A DNA stretch of 64,000 nucleotides from contig NZ_CP069004.1 of the NCBI RefSeq assembly GCF_016801775.1, positions 3,733,567-3,797,566 on the forward strand, read 5' to 3'. A program made the position numbers and the translations under genes. This DNA is from Sulfitobacter mediterraneus. Its GTDB lineage: Bacteria; Pseudomonadota; Alphaproteobacteria; Rhodobacterales; Rhodobacteraceae. The notes beneath the pieces are model-generated. The model searched no databases and was not told the origin of the DNA. It saw only the letters and a list, made by a program, of their open reading frames with translations. Positions 17,086 through 25,667 of this stretch are shown piece by piece. Each line of letters opens with the position of its first letter. The first letter of the stretch is position 1.

Positions 17086-18570
17086 ATGGATCAAAACAGC
17101 ATCAATGCATTGCGGGATCAGCCCGTTCCGGTGTTCCACCACTTGATCGAAGGCAAGCACGTGCCAGCCTCGGATGGCGGGCTGATGGATGTTCTGTCGC
17201 CGCTCAATGGGCAGGTGTTGACGCAGGTCGCCAATGGCACCGCGGCAGACATGAACGCGGCCATCGCATCGGCCCGTGCGGCATTTGAGGATGGCCACTG
17301 GGCCGGACAAGCGCCCGCAGCCCGCAAGAAAGTCCTGATGAAATGGGCCGATCTGATCGACGCCCATGCGCTTGAACTCGCCGTGCTGGGCGTGCGCGAC
17401 AATGGCACCGAGATCAGCATGGCCCGAAAAGCCGAGCCGGGATCAGCCGCCGCCACGATCCGCTATTACGCCGAGGCGCTCGACAAGATCTATGGTGAGA
17501 TTGCGACGACATCATCCGATGTTCTGGGCCTGATCCACAAAGAACCGGTGGGCGTGGTCGGCGCGATCATTCCGTGGAACTTTCCGATGATGATTGGCGC
17601 TTGGAAGTTGGGGCCGGCGCTGGCGATGGGCAATTCGGTGGTTCTGAAGCCCTCCGAGACCGCATCGCTATCGCTGATGCGGATGGCCGATCTGGCGCTT
17701 GAGGCCGGATTGCCGCCCGGTGTTCTGAACGCGGTCACGGGTGCGGGCGCGGTGGTGGGCGAGGCACTGGGCCTGTCGATGGATGTGGATGCCCTGGTGT
17801 TCACAGGATCGGGCGCAACGGGACGCCGCCTGATGGAATATGCAGCAAGGTCCAATATGAAGCGGGTCTATCTTGAGCTGGGCGGCAAATCTCCCAACAT
17901 CATCTTTGCCGATGCCCCAAATCTGGATGAGGCGGCTAAAGTTGCTGCTGCCGGTATCTTTCGAAACGCCGGTCAGGTCTGTGTCGCGGGATCGCGTCTT
18001 TTGGTCGAGTCATCCATCCACGATGATTTTGTCGCCGCCGTTGCCCGGGCCACAGGGGCAATGAAGGTTGGTGACCCACTTGATCTGTCCACCAACATCG
18101 GCGCGGTGAATTCGGAGCGGCAGTTGCAACAAAATCTGGATTTTCTGCGCAAGGCGGAGCAGGAAGGCGGCGACATTGTCAGGGGTGGCGGTCGCATCCT
18201 GCAAGAGACCGGCGGCTATTTCATGGACCCCGCCATTGTGACAGGCGTGGCGCCCGATGCGACGCTGGCGCAAGAGGAGGTGTTCGGACCGGTCTTGGCG
18301 GTCACCCCGTTCGAAGGTGAGGACGCCGCGTTGCGGATGGCCAATGGCACGGTCTACGGGTTGGCGGGTGCGGTCTGGACTTCAAATCTCAGCCGCGCCC
18401 ACCGCATGGTCCGTGCTGTACGCACCGGGGTGATGCATGTGAACACCTATGGCGGTGCTGATGGCACTGTGCCGCTGGGCGGTGTGGGGCAATCCGGTAA
18501 TGGGTCGGACAAATCACTCCATGCGATTGAGAAATACATCAATCTGAAGACCGCTTGGATCAAACTCTGA
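17086..18570 (+). CDS. NAD(P)-dependent aldehyde dehydrogenase
   Basis: A 494-residue member of the ALDH superfamily. It has VVGAIIPWNFPMMIGAWKLG (cofactor and substrate tunnel), FTGSGATGRRLM, LELGGKSPNI with the general-base Glu near 265, and FRNAGQVCVAGSR with catalytic Cys299. Length is typical. In the tctCBA operon, and facing an aminotransferase across the iclR promoter, it plausibly oxidises the (semi)aldehyde from transamination to a carboxylate. The specific substrate cannot be read. Confidence 0.92.
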   Translation: MDQNSINALRDQPVPVFHHLIEGKHVPASDGGLMDVLSPLNGQVLTQVANGTAADMNAAIASARAAFEDGHWAGQAPAARKKVLMKWADLIDAHALELAVLGVRDNGTEISMARKAEPGSAAATIRYYAEALDKIYGEIATTSSDVLGLIHKEPVGVVGAIIPWNFPMMIGAWKLGPALAMGNSVVLKPSETASLSLMRMADLALEAGLPPGVLNAVTGAGAVVGEALGLSMDVDALVFTGSGATGRRLMEYAARSNMKRVYLELGGKSPNIIFADAPNLDEAAKVAAAGIFRNAGQVCVAGSRLLVESSIHDDFVAAVARATGAMKVGDPLDLSTNIGAVNSERQLQQNLDFLRKAEQEGGDIVRGGGRILQETGGYFMDPAIVTGVAPDATLAQEEVFGPVLAVTPFEGEDAALRMANGTVYGLAGAVWTSNLSRAHRMVRAVRTGVMHVNTYGGADGTVPLGGVGQSGNGSDKSLHAIEKYINLKTAWIKL

Positions 18571-18581
18571 AGGGGGTGCAT

Positions 18582-19808
18582 ATGACAGAGAAAACCATTC
18601 TGGTGATCGGCACTTATGACACCAAAGACGATGAACTGGGATTTCTGGCGGACGTGATCCGAGCGCAGGGCGGGCGCGTTCTGACGATGGATGTCTCCGT
18701 TTTGGGCGATCCCTCAAAGCCTTGCGATTACTCCAAACACGACGTCGCCCAAGAGGGCGGCAGCACCATCGCAGAGGCGATTGCATCGGGCGATGAAAAC
18801 CATGCCATGCAGATCATGGCCGCAGGTGCGTCCATGCTGGTAACGCGGCTTTATGCGCAGCGGACCTTTGACGGGATGATCGTGCTTGGCGGCACGATGG
18901 GTACGGATCTGGCGCTGGATGTGTGTACGGCCTTGCCGCTTGGTGTGCCGAAATACATTGTCTCTACCGTGTCTTTCTCGCCGCTGATCCCGGCAGAACG
19001 GTTGGCGGCAGACACGCAGATGATCCTTTGGGCTGGCGGGCTGTATGGCCTCAATTCGGTTTGCAAAGCCTCGCTCAGTCAGGCGGCAGGTGCGGTGCTG
19101 GGCGCGACGCGGGCGGTGCAAATGCCTGATCCGGACAAGCCGATGATCGGCATGACCTCGCTTGGCACCTCGGCGCTCAAGTATGTGATCCCGCTCAAGC
19201 CTGCTTTGGAAGAACGCGGATATGAGGTGGCCGTGTTCCACGCCACGGGGATGGGAGGACGTGCTTTTGAAAGCCTTGCAGGGCAGGGGGCGTTTGTCTG
19301 TGTCTTTGACTTTTGCACGCAGGAACTGGGCAACCATATTCACGGCTCAAACATCTCGGCGGGGGCGGACCGGCTGACCAACGCGGGCTTAAACGGCACT
19401 CCGCAGATCGTTGCGCCGGGCTGTTACGATCTTGTGGATATTGTCGGCTGGCAACCCCTGCCGGACAAATGGTCCGATCACCCCAGTCACGAACACAACC
19501 GGCTTTTGACCTCTGTGGTCTTGAATGAGGCAGAGCGGATTGCGGTGGCGCAAGCCCATTGTACTCAATTGGCTTCGGCCAAAGCTCCGGTTGAGGTTCT
19601 GCTGCCAGAGCTTGGCTTGGGTGAATGGGATCGCGAAGGCGCAGATCTGCATGACGCGCCGGGTTTGGCCGCGTTTCTGTCGGCGCTGGAAAGCGGCCTG
19701 CCGTCACAGGCCAAAGCGCATCGCCTTGATTGCCACATCAATGACGCGGCATTTGCGGACAAGGCGTTGGAGATCCTGGACAGTTGGCGGGCCAAAGGGC
19801 TAGTTTGA
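18582..19808 (+). CDS. Tm-1-like ATP-binding (UPF0261) family protein
   Basis: A 408-residue protein beginning MTEKTILVIGTYDTKDDELG, typical of the UPF0261/Tm-1-like family. Other conserved pieces are VLGGTMGTDLALDVC, PKYIVSTVSFSPL, the ATP-binding-like GMTSLGTSALKYV and FHATGMGGRAFESL, then ISAGADRLTNAG. The tomato Tm-1 resistance protein carries this domain fused to a TIM barrel; bacterial members are metabolic proteins of poorly known function. ATG at 18582 is used (GGGGGTG upstream); nine extra in-frame codons overlap the ALDH end. It ends the tct operon and overlaps convergent hpaR by 9 bases. The TIM-barrel partner is not in this window. Confidence 0.85.
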   Translation: MTEKTILVIGTYDTKDDELGFLADVIRAQGGRVLTMDVSVLGDPSKPCDYSKHDVAQEGGSTIAEAIASGDENHAMQIMAAGASMLVTRLYAQRTFDGMIVLGGTMGTDLALDVCTALPLGVPKYIVSTVSFSPLIPAERLAADTQMILWAGGLYGLNSVCKASLSQAAGAVLGATRAVQMPDPDKPMIGMTSLGTSALKYVIPLKPALEERGYEVAVFHATGMGGRAFESLAGQGAFVCVFDFCTQELGNHIHGSNISAGADRLTNAGLNGTPQIVAPGCYDLVDIVGWQPLPDKWSDHPSHEHNRLLTSVVLNEAERIAVAQAHCTQLASAKAPVEVLLPELGLGEWDREGADLHDAPGLAAFLSALESGLPSQAKAHRLDCHINDAAFADKALEILDSWRAKGLV

Positions 19809-20237
19809 AGATCCCGGATCAAGCTGCGCCAGTAGGTCCAGCAGGGTTTCATAGTTGTCACTGCCCAATGTGGCCTTGAAATTCGCCACGATCTGCGCGG
19901 CCTGATCGGCGCGGTCGTCAATGATTTTTTGCCCCGCTTCGGTGATTGCGATCAATTGCCGCCGCCGGTCGACCTCGTCGCGGGTCTGTGTGATCAGCCC
20001 CTTGTTGCGCAGCGTTGTGGCGATGCGGGTGAGACTGGGAAACAGCAGGCTGGCCCGATCTGCCAAAGTGGATGTGTCAAGCGATCCGTGCTCGGCCAGC
20101 ACCCGCAAGACCCGCCATTGCTGTTCGGTGATCCCGGTCTCTGCCAGCATTTCGCGGATTGGTGCCATGACCCCCTCGCGGGCGCGGATCAACGCAATGG
20201 GCAGGGAGCGGGACGTCGAAGGCAGCGGGTTGGTCAT
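19800..20237 (-). CDS. hpaR: MarR-family regulator of homoprotocatechuate degradation (HpaR)
   Basis: A 145-residue winged-helix MarR protein (ITEQQWRVLRVLAEHGSLDT, FPSLTRIATTLRNKGLITQT, then the wing DEVDRRRQL). It is divergent from hpaF, and hpa clusters characteristically carry a MarR-type HpaR repressor released by hydroxyphenylacetates. The start is ATG at 20237 (MTNPLPSTSRSLP), giving the normal family length; a 42-codon upstream extension is unlikely. A perfect 12-base palindrome downstream of the hpaF promoter is its probable operator. Confidence 0.87.
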   Translation of the reverse strand: MTNPLPSTSRSLPIALIRAREGVMAPIREMLAETGITEQQWRVLRVLAEHGSLDTSTLADRASLLFPSLTRIATTLRNKGLITQTRDEVDRRRQLIAITEAGQKIIDDRADQAAQIVANFKATLGSDNYETLLDLLAQLDPGSSN

Positions 20238-20391
20238 CGGGCACTCACATTGATTTGGCTTGGGATTAAATTCCCTGCATGGCTTGCGACCATGCCGGGA
20301 AATATCAATGGTTTGGGACGCGATGCCAAGGGTGCTTGTGCTGGCAAGCGTTCTTTGCTGCAAGAGGAGAACAAACGATCAGCAGCTGGGC

Positions 20392-20420
20392 TTGACAAAA
20401 CAACGGCGAATTTATTAACT
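20392..20420 (+). promoter_or_regulatory. Promoter of the hpaFED operon
   Basis: TTGACA (20392-20397), a perfect -35 hexamer, is followed after 17 bases by TTAACT (20415-20420), a fair -10. It is the only good sigma-70 match in the 213-base hpaR-hpaF gap. Confidence 0.6.
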
Positions 20421-20429
20421 TCATAATTG

Positions 20430-20441
20430 TTAACATGTTAA
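20430..20441. promoter_or_regulatory. Perfect palindrome, probable HpaR operator
   Basis: TTAACATGTTAA reads the same on both strands. It lies just after the predicted -10, overlapping the likely transcript start, and ends nine bases before the hpaF GTG. Blocking here would repress the operon. A further TTAAC lies at 20415-20419 inside the -10. Confidence 0.65.
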
Positions 20442-20450
20442 GGAAATTAT

Positions 20451-20840
20451 GTGCCGCACTTCCACATCGACTATTCCGCCAACCTCGAAGAGGTTCTGGA
20501 CATCGCGCAGCTGTGCGAGGTGATCCGCGCAACGGCTGCAGGGATTGAGACCTTTCCCATGGCCGGTATCCGTGTGCGTGCCCTGCAGGCGGACCATGTG
20601 GCGATGGCGGATGGGGATGCCAGACACGGCTACATTGATCTGTCGGTGCGCCTCCGCGAAGGGCGCAGTGACGCGGTAAAGCGCGATGCGATTGAAACGA
20701 TCTTTGCGGCGCTCAAGGATTTTGCAGCGCCGGCCATGGCCAGCCATTCCATCGCGCTTTCTGCGGAAATTCGCGATATTGACGGTGATCTATCCCCAAA
20801 ATTCGGCAACATCCGCGACCATCTGGAGGACAATGCATGA
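20451..20840 (+). CDS. hpaF: 5-carboxymethyl-2-hydroxymuconate delta-isomerase (HpaF)
   Basis: A 129-residue tautomerase-superfamily enzyme. The start is a GTG at 20451 preceded by AAGGAA. It is fixed by the following codon: after removal of Met the protein begins with Pro (PHFHIDYSANLE), the catalytic N-terminal proline of this family. HpaF isomerises 5-carboxymethyl-2-hydroxymuconate to the 2-oxo form in the cytoplasm. It ends in an ATGA overlap with hpaE. Length matches the CHMI family. Confidence 0.93.
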   Translation: MPHFHIDYSANLEEVLDIAQLCEVIRATAAGIETFPMAGIRVRALQADHVAMADGDARHGYIDLSVRLREGRSDAVKRDAIETIFAALKDFAAPAMASHSIALSAEIRDIDGDLSPKFGNIRDHLEDNA

Positions 20841-22348
20841 GCGTGCTTGAAGACAATATCGCGAAGTTGGACGGATATTTGCAGCGGTTCCGAGAGAACG
20901 GGATCGCCAACCGGATTGCGGGACAAGACAGCATCGGCAGCGCGGGTGTGTTCCAAACCCTGTCGCCGGTCGATAAATCCGTGATATGCGATGTGGCAGA
21001 GGGCAGCGCCGAGGACATTGACCGCGCCGCCAAAGCCGCCGCTGAAGCCTTTCCGGCATGGCGTGATATGCCCGCGCTCGAGCGTAAGCGCATCCTGATC
21101 CGCGTGGCCGAGGGGATCGAAGCCCGCGCCGAAGAGATTGCCTTATGCGAATGCTGGGACACCGGGCAGGCGTTCAAGTTCATGTCCAAAGCCGCGCTGC
21201 GCGGTGCGGAAAATTTCCGTTATTTCGCTGATCAGGTGGTGCAGGCGCGGGACGGTCAGTTGCTGCAATCGCCGACCTTGATGAATGTCACAACGCGCAA
21301 ACCCATTGGCCCTGTTGGCGTGATCACCCCTTGGAACACGCCCTTCATGTTGTCCACCTGGAAGATCGCGCCGGCGCTGGCCGCAGGATGCACAGTGGTT
21401 CACAAACCTGCCGAGGCCTCCCCTCTGACTGCGCGTTTGCTGGTCGAGATCGCCGAAGATGCGGGCCTGCCACTGGGGGTGTTGAACACCGTCAACGGTT
21501 TTGGCGAAACCGCTGGCAAGGCGCTGTGTGAACATCCCGATATCAAGGCCATCGCCTTTGTCGGAGAAAGCCGCACCGGATCGATGATCATCAGGCAGGG
21601 GGCAGAGACCCTTAAACGCAACCACCTTGAGCTGGGCGGCAAGAACCCGGTGATTGTCTTTGAAGATGCGGATCTGGAACGCGCTTTGGATGCGGTGATC
21701 TTTATGATCTATTCGATCAACGGCGAGCGGTGCACCTCATCTTCGCGGCTGTTGGTCCAGGACAGCATTCGCACTGAATTCGAGGCCAAGCTGGTTGAAC
21801 GGGTGAACAACATCAAGGTGGGACACCCCCTTGATCCCAAAACGGAAATCGGCCCGCTGATCAGTCGCGAACACTTTGAAAAAGTCACCAGCTATTTCGA
21901 CATTGCCGCCCAAGATGGCGCGACAACGGCGGCAGGAGGCGCGGCCCTCGGGGACGAAGGGTATTTTGTCAAGCCGACCCTCTTTACCAACGCGCGAAAC
22001 GACATGCGCATCGCCCAGGAAGAGATTTTTGGCCCGGTCTTGACCTCCATCCCTTTTGAGACCGAGGAAGACGCTTTGCGCCTTGCCAACGACACGGCCT
22101 ATGGGCTGACCGGCTACCTTTGGACGAATGACCTGACGCGGGCCCTGCGTTTTACCGACGCGCTGGAGGCGGGAATGATCTGGGTGAATTCGGAGAATGT
22201 CCGCCACTTGCCCACACCCTTTGGCGGGGTCAAGGCCAGCGGTATTGGCCGGGACGGCGGCGATTGGTCCTTTGATTTCTACATGGAGCAAAAACACATT
22301 GGTTTCGCCACCGGAGCGCATAAAATCACCCGCCTTGGCGCGTTGTAA
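20837..22348 (+). CDS. hpaE: 5-carboxymethyl-2-hydroxymuconate semialdehyde dehydrogenase (HpaE)
   Basis: A 503-residue aldehyde dehydrogenase with GPVGVITPWNTPFMLSTWK, FVGESRTGSMIIR, LELGGKNPVIVFEDADLERA and SINGERCTSSSRLLV (catalytic Cys299). The RCTSSSR context is typical of the HpaE/HpcC group. It oxidises the ring-cleavage semialdehyde to 5-carboxymethyl-2-hydroxymuconate with NAD. It is coupled to hpaF by overlap and followed 12 bases later by hpaD. Confidence 0.93.
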   Translation: MSVLEDNIAKLDGYLQRFRENGIANRIAGQDSIGSAGVFQTLSPVDKSVICDVAEGSAEDIDRAAKAAAEAFPAWRDMPALERKRILIRVAEGIEARAEEIALCECWDTGQAFKFMSKAALRGAENFRYFADQVVQARDGQLLQSPTLMNVTTRKPIGPVGVITPWNTPFMLSTWKIAPALAAGCTVVHKPAEASPLTARLLVEIAEDAGLPLGVLNTVNGFGETAGKALCEHPDIKAIAFVGESRTGSMIIRQGAETLKRNHLELGGKNPVIVFEDADLERALDAVIFMIYSINGERCTSSSRLLVQDSIRTEFEAKLVERVNNIKVGHPLDPKTEIGPLISREHFEKVTSYFDIAAQDGATTAAGGAALGDEGYFVKPTLFTNARNDMRIAQEEIFGPVLTSIPFETEEDALRLANDTAYGLTGYLWTNDLTRALRFTDALEAGMIWVNSENVRHLPTPFGGVKASGIGRDGGDWSFDFYMEQKHIGFATGAHKITRLGAL

Positions 22349-22360
22349 GGAGATCAGACC

Positions 22361-23344
22361 ATGCCTGTACCTGCCCCGAACCTTTACCCTGATTTCAACA
22401 CGATCCGGCTGTCTCATCTCTGTTTGAACGTTAAAGACCTCGCGGCATCCAAGGCGTTCTACACCGATACGCTTGGCCTTCAGGTCACCGATGAGGATGC
22501 CAGCCATATTTACCTGCGTGCGATGGAGGAACGGGGGCACCACTGCATCATCCTGCAAAAATCCGACCAACCCGGCACGGTTGAGGTGATGGGTTTCAAG
22601 ACCTTTGACGAGGATGATCTGGACAAGGCCGAAGCCTATTTCAACGCCAAGGGTCGCCCGACATCATGGGTGGAACGGCCCTATCAGGGACGCACTTTGC
22701 TGACCTCGGACAACATGGGCATACCGCTTGAGTTCTATCACAAGATGGACCGCCTTGCGCCGATCCATCAGAAATATGCGCTCTATCGCGGGGTCAAACC
22801 CTTGCGGATCGACCATTTCAATTGCTTTTCTCATGACGTAGATGCCTCTGTTGCCTTCTATAGTGACTTTGGTTTTCGCGTGACGGAATACACCGAAGAC
22901 GAAGACAGCAAGCGGCTTTGGGCGGCATGGATGCACCGCAAGGGCGGTGTGCATGACATGGCGTTTACCAATGGCACGGGGCCGCGCATGCATCATGTGG
23001 CATTCTGGGTGCCGACCCCGATGAATATCATCGACCTGCTCGATCTGATGGCCACCACCGGATATGTGGACAACATCGAACGCGGACCGGGGCGGCATGG
23101 CATTTCAAACGCCTTTTTCCTTTATGTGCTGGACCCTGACGGCCACCGGATCGAGATCTATTGCTCGGATTATCAGACCGTTGATCCGGATCTGGAGCCG
23201 ATCAAATGGGATCTGCAAGACCCGCAGCGCCAAACCCTTTGGGGGGCGGCAGCGCCCGAAAGCTGGTTTAAGCATGGCAGCAGTTTTGTGGGTGTGGACA
23301 CCAAGGAGTCCGATATTGGGGCCAGCCCGATCATCGCACCCTGA
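22361..23344 (+). CDS. hpaD: 3,4-dihydroxyphenylacetate 2,3-dioxygenase, VOC (type I extradiol) form (HpaD)
   Basis: A 327-residue extradiol dioxygenase of the vicinal-oxygen-chelate fold with two domain pairs. Predicted metal ligands are His152 (IDHFNCF), His211 or His212 (MHHVAFWV) and Glu265 (HRIEIY). The extradiol signature runs through the segment ending LYVLDPDGHRIEIY. It cleaves homoprotocatechuate next to the catechol using Mn or Fe(II). The E. coli enzyme is, to my knowledge, of the unrelated LigB type, so this one resembles the Arthrobacter/Brevibacterium form. AAGGAG lies before ATG 22361. Confidence 0.92.
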   Translation: MPVPAPNLYPDFNTIRLSHLCLNVKDLAASKAFYTDTLGLQVTDEDASHIYLRAMEERGHHCIILQKSDQPGTVEVMGFKTFDEDDLDKAEAYFNAKGRPTSWVERPYQGRTLLTSDNMGIPLEFYHKMDRLAPIHQKYALYRGVKPLRIDHFNCFSHDVDASVAFYSDFGFRVTEYTEDEDSKRLWAAWMHRKGGVHDMAFTNGTGPRMHHVAFWVPTPMNIIDLLDLMATTGYVDNIERGPGRHGISNAFFLYVLDPDGHRIEIYCSDYQTVDPDLEPIKWDLQDPQRQTLWGAAAPESWFKHGSSFVGVDTKESDIGASPIIAP

Positions 23345-23418
23345 GTGTGCCACAGCCGCCCGGCATTGACCTGCGGCCAACCTAAAGTCAGCAATGGCTA
23401 AAACACCGGAGGCTCCCC

Positions 23419-24816
23419 ATGGATTGGGATGAATTCGCCCATTGGGGCAAGCATATTTCTGACTGGTCAGCAGACTATCACAAAACCCTGCGGGACCGCC
23501 CCGTGCGGGCGCAAACCGCTTTTGGCGAGACCGCCGCGCAATTACCACAAGCGCCGCCGGATGGCGCCGAAGCCATGGACCGTATCATGGCGGATTTTGA
23601 GCAGATCGTCATGCCGGGGATCACCCATTGGCAGCACCCACGTTTTTTCGCCTATTTCCCTGCCAATGCCGCGCCGCCCTCGATGCTGGCGGAAATGCTG
23701 GTCACCACCATCGCCTCGCAATGTATGCTTTGGCAGACCTCCCCCGCCGCGACCGAGGTTGAAACCGTCATGGTGCAATGGCTGCGTCAGGCGCTTGGGT
23801 TGTCCGAAGGTTTTACCGGTGTGATCCAAGACAGCGCGTCTTCGGCAACGCTTTCGGCGGTGCTGACGATGCGGGAACGGGCCACGGGATACACCGGCAA
23901 CCGTGATGGCATCGCGGGCAAGGGGCACCTGCGGATATATTGCTCTGATCAGGTACATTCCTCGATTGATCGCGCCTGTTGGGTGTCGGGCATCGGGCAG
24001 GCCAATCTGGTCAAGATCCCGGCCACCGGCCCGCGCCACGGAATGGATGCCGCCGCCTTGCAAGCGGCCATCACCGCGGACCGCGCCGCGGGCCATACCC
24101 CTGCTGGCATAATCGCGATCACCGGTGGCACCGGCATCGGCGCTTGTGATACCCTTGGCCCCATTCTGGAGATCGCCAGAACCGAAGATCTTTACACCCA
24201 TCTGGATGCAGCATGGGCCGGTGCAGCGATGATTTGCCCCGAATTGCAGGCGGAGTTCTGGGCCGATGTGAATGGCTTTGATAGCATCGTGTTTAATCCG
24301 CACAAATGGCTGGGCGCACAGTTTGACTGTTCAGTGCAATTCTTGCGCGACGCACAACCGCAACTGAATACGCTGAAGATCGAGCCTGAATATCTCAAGA
24401 CCACGGGCGAAAGCGTGACCAACTATTCCGAATGGACCATCCCGCTCGGCCGCCGGTTTCGGGCGCTCAAGATATGGTTCTTGATCCGGTCTTACGGGTT
24501 GGACGGGCTGCGCAGCCGCATTCGCAATCACATCCTTTGGGCGGGCGAGGTCTGCGAGGCGATCCGAAAACTGGACGGGTTCGAGATCGTGACGGAACCG
24601 ATCCTGAGCCTGTTTTCTTTCCGCTGTCCGGGGTCGGATGAAGATCAGCAACACCTTGTTGACGCGCTGAATGACGATGGCCGGATCTATGTCACGCAAG
24701 GCAGCTTTCAGGGGCGCAAGATCATCCGCTTTCAAGTCGGACAATTCGACACAACCCGCGCAGATGTGATGATGGCGGAAACGGTGATCCGTGACATCTG
24801 GGGGAAGATGCAATGA
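23419..24816 (+). CDS. PLP-dependent aromatic amino acid decarboxylase
   Basis: A 465-residue group II decarboxylase with THWQHPRFFAYFPANAAPP (substrate region), VIQDSASSATLSAVLTMRER, HLDAAWAGAAMICPE and the PLP lysine in NPHKWLGAQFDC (Lys296). Homologues decarboxylate tyrosine, DOPA or tryptophan. It starts after GGAGG at 23419, 74 bases after hpaD, and overlaps hpaG (ATGA). In an hpa operon it may feed tyramine or dopamine carbon to (di)hydroxyphenylacetate via an amine oxidase and aldehyde dehydrogenase not seen here. Substrate specificity is not readable. Confidence 0.9.
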   Translation: MDWDEFAHWGKHISDWSADYHKTLRDRPVRAQTAFGETAAQLPQAPPDGAEAMDRIMADFEQIVMPGITHWQHPRFFAYFPANAAPPSMLAEMLVTTIASQCMLWQTSPAATEVETVMVQWLRQALGLSEGFTGVIQDSASSATLSAVLTMRERATGYTGNRDGIAGKGHLRIYCSDQVHSSIDRACWVSGIGQANLVKIPATGPRHGMDAAALQAAITADRAAGHTPAGIIAITGGTGIGACDTLGPILEIARTEDLYTHLDAAWAGAAMICPELQAEFWADVNGFDSIVFNPHKWLGAQFDCSVQFLRDAQPQLNTLKIEPEYLKTTGESVTNYSEWTIPLGRRFRALKIWFLIRSYGLDGLRSRIRNHILWAGEVCEAIRKLDGFEIVTEPILSLFSFRCPGSDEDQQHLVDALNDDGRIYVTQGSFQGRKIIRFQVGQFDTTRADVMMAETVIRDIWGKMQ

Positions 24817-25667
24817 GGTTTGCGACATACACTGCCGATGGGGAGATGCACTATGGCGCCGCGGTTGAAGGGGGGATGATCCCGCTGGGCGATGCCTTTC
24901 CGCAATGGGCCAGCCTTTTGGACGTGGTTAAGGCCGGTGGGCTGAAGGATCTGGAGGACGCCGCACAGGGGCAAAGCCCGAAACATCAGGTATTCCAATA
25001 TGAAATGGTTCTGCCGGATGCGCCGCGCATTCTCTGCGTTGGGGTGAACTTCCCCGACCGCAATGCTGAATACAAGGACGGCAGCGAACAGCCAAAATTC
25101 ATGTCGCTGTTTCCGCGTTTTGCCAGTGGCTTTACCGGCCATGATCGCCCGCTGATCCGCCCGCCCGAAAGTCACATGCTGGACTACGAGGGCGAGGTTG
25201 CGATTGTGATCGGCAAAGCGGGCCGCCGGATTGCCCAAAGGGATGCCTATGATCATATTGCCGCGCTGACCTTGTGTAATGAAGGGACAATCCGCGATTG
25301 GGTGCGTCACGCGAAATTCAATGTGACGCAAGGCAAGAACTGGGATCGCTCCGGGGCGATTGGCCCGTGGCTTGTGCCTTTCCGCGATGCATCGCAGTTG
25401 GACGATGCGCGGATTATTACACGCGTGAATGGCGAGGTCCGGCAGGATGATGTGTTGTCCCGCATGATGCACCCCATCCGCCGCGAGATCGAATATATCT
25501 CGACCTTCATGACCCTGCAGCCCGGCGATATTATCGTCACCGGCACACCCACAGGCTCCGGCGCGCGGCTTGATCCGCCGCAGTACCTCTCACCGGGTGA
25601 TGTGGTTGAGGTGGAGGTGAACGGCATCGGCACCCTGCGCAATACCGTCGAGGATGAAGCGACATGA
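24813..25667 (+). CDS. hpaG: FAH-family decarboxylase/isomerase of homoprotocatechuate pathway (HpaG type)
   Basis: A 284-residue FAH-fold protein with LDYEGEVAIVIGKAGRRI (metal-binding acidic motif), LTLCNEGTIRDWVRHAKFNV, GKNWDRSGAIGPWLVPFRDA and IVTGTPTGSGARLDPP. In the hpa pathway this enzyme decarboxylates 5-oxo-pent-3-ene-1,2,5-tricarboxylate and/or isomerises the product to 2-oxo-hept-3-ene-1,7-dioate. E. coli HpaG is a fused tandem of about 430 residues; here there is one unit only. It is coupled at both ends by ATGA overlaps. The exact step is inferred from context. Confidence 0.85.
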   Translation: MRFATYTADGEMHYGAAVEGGMIPLGDAFPQWASLLDVVKAGGLKDLEDAAQGQSPKHQVFQYEMVLPDAPRILCVGVNFPDRNAEYKDGSEQPKFMSLFPRFASGFTGHDRPLIRPPESHMLDYEGEVAIVIGKAGRRIAQRDAYDHIAALTLCNEGTIRDWVRHAKFNVTQGKNWDRSGAIGPWLVPFRDASQLDDARIITRVNGEVRQDDVLSRMMHPIRREIEYISTFMTLQPGDIIVTGTPTGSGARLDPPQYLSPGDVVEVEVNGIGTLRNTVEDEAT

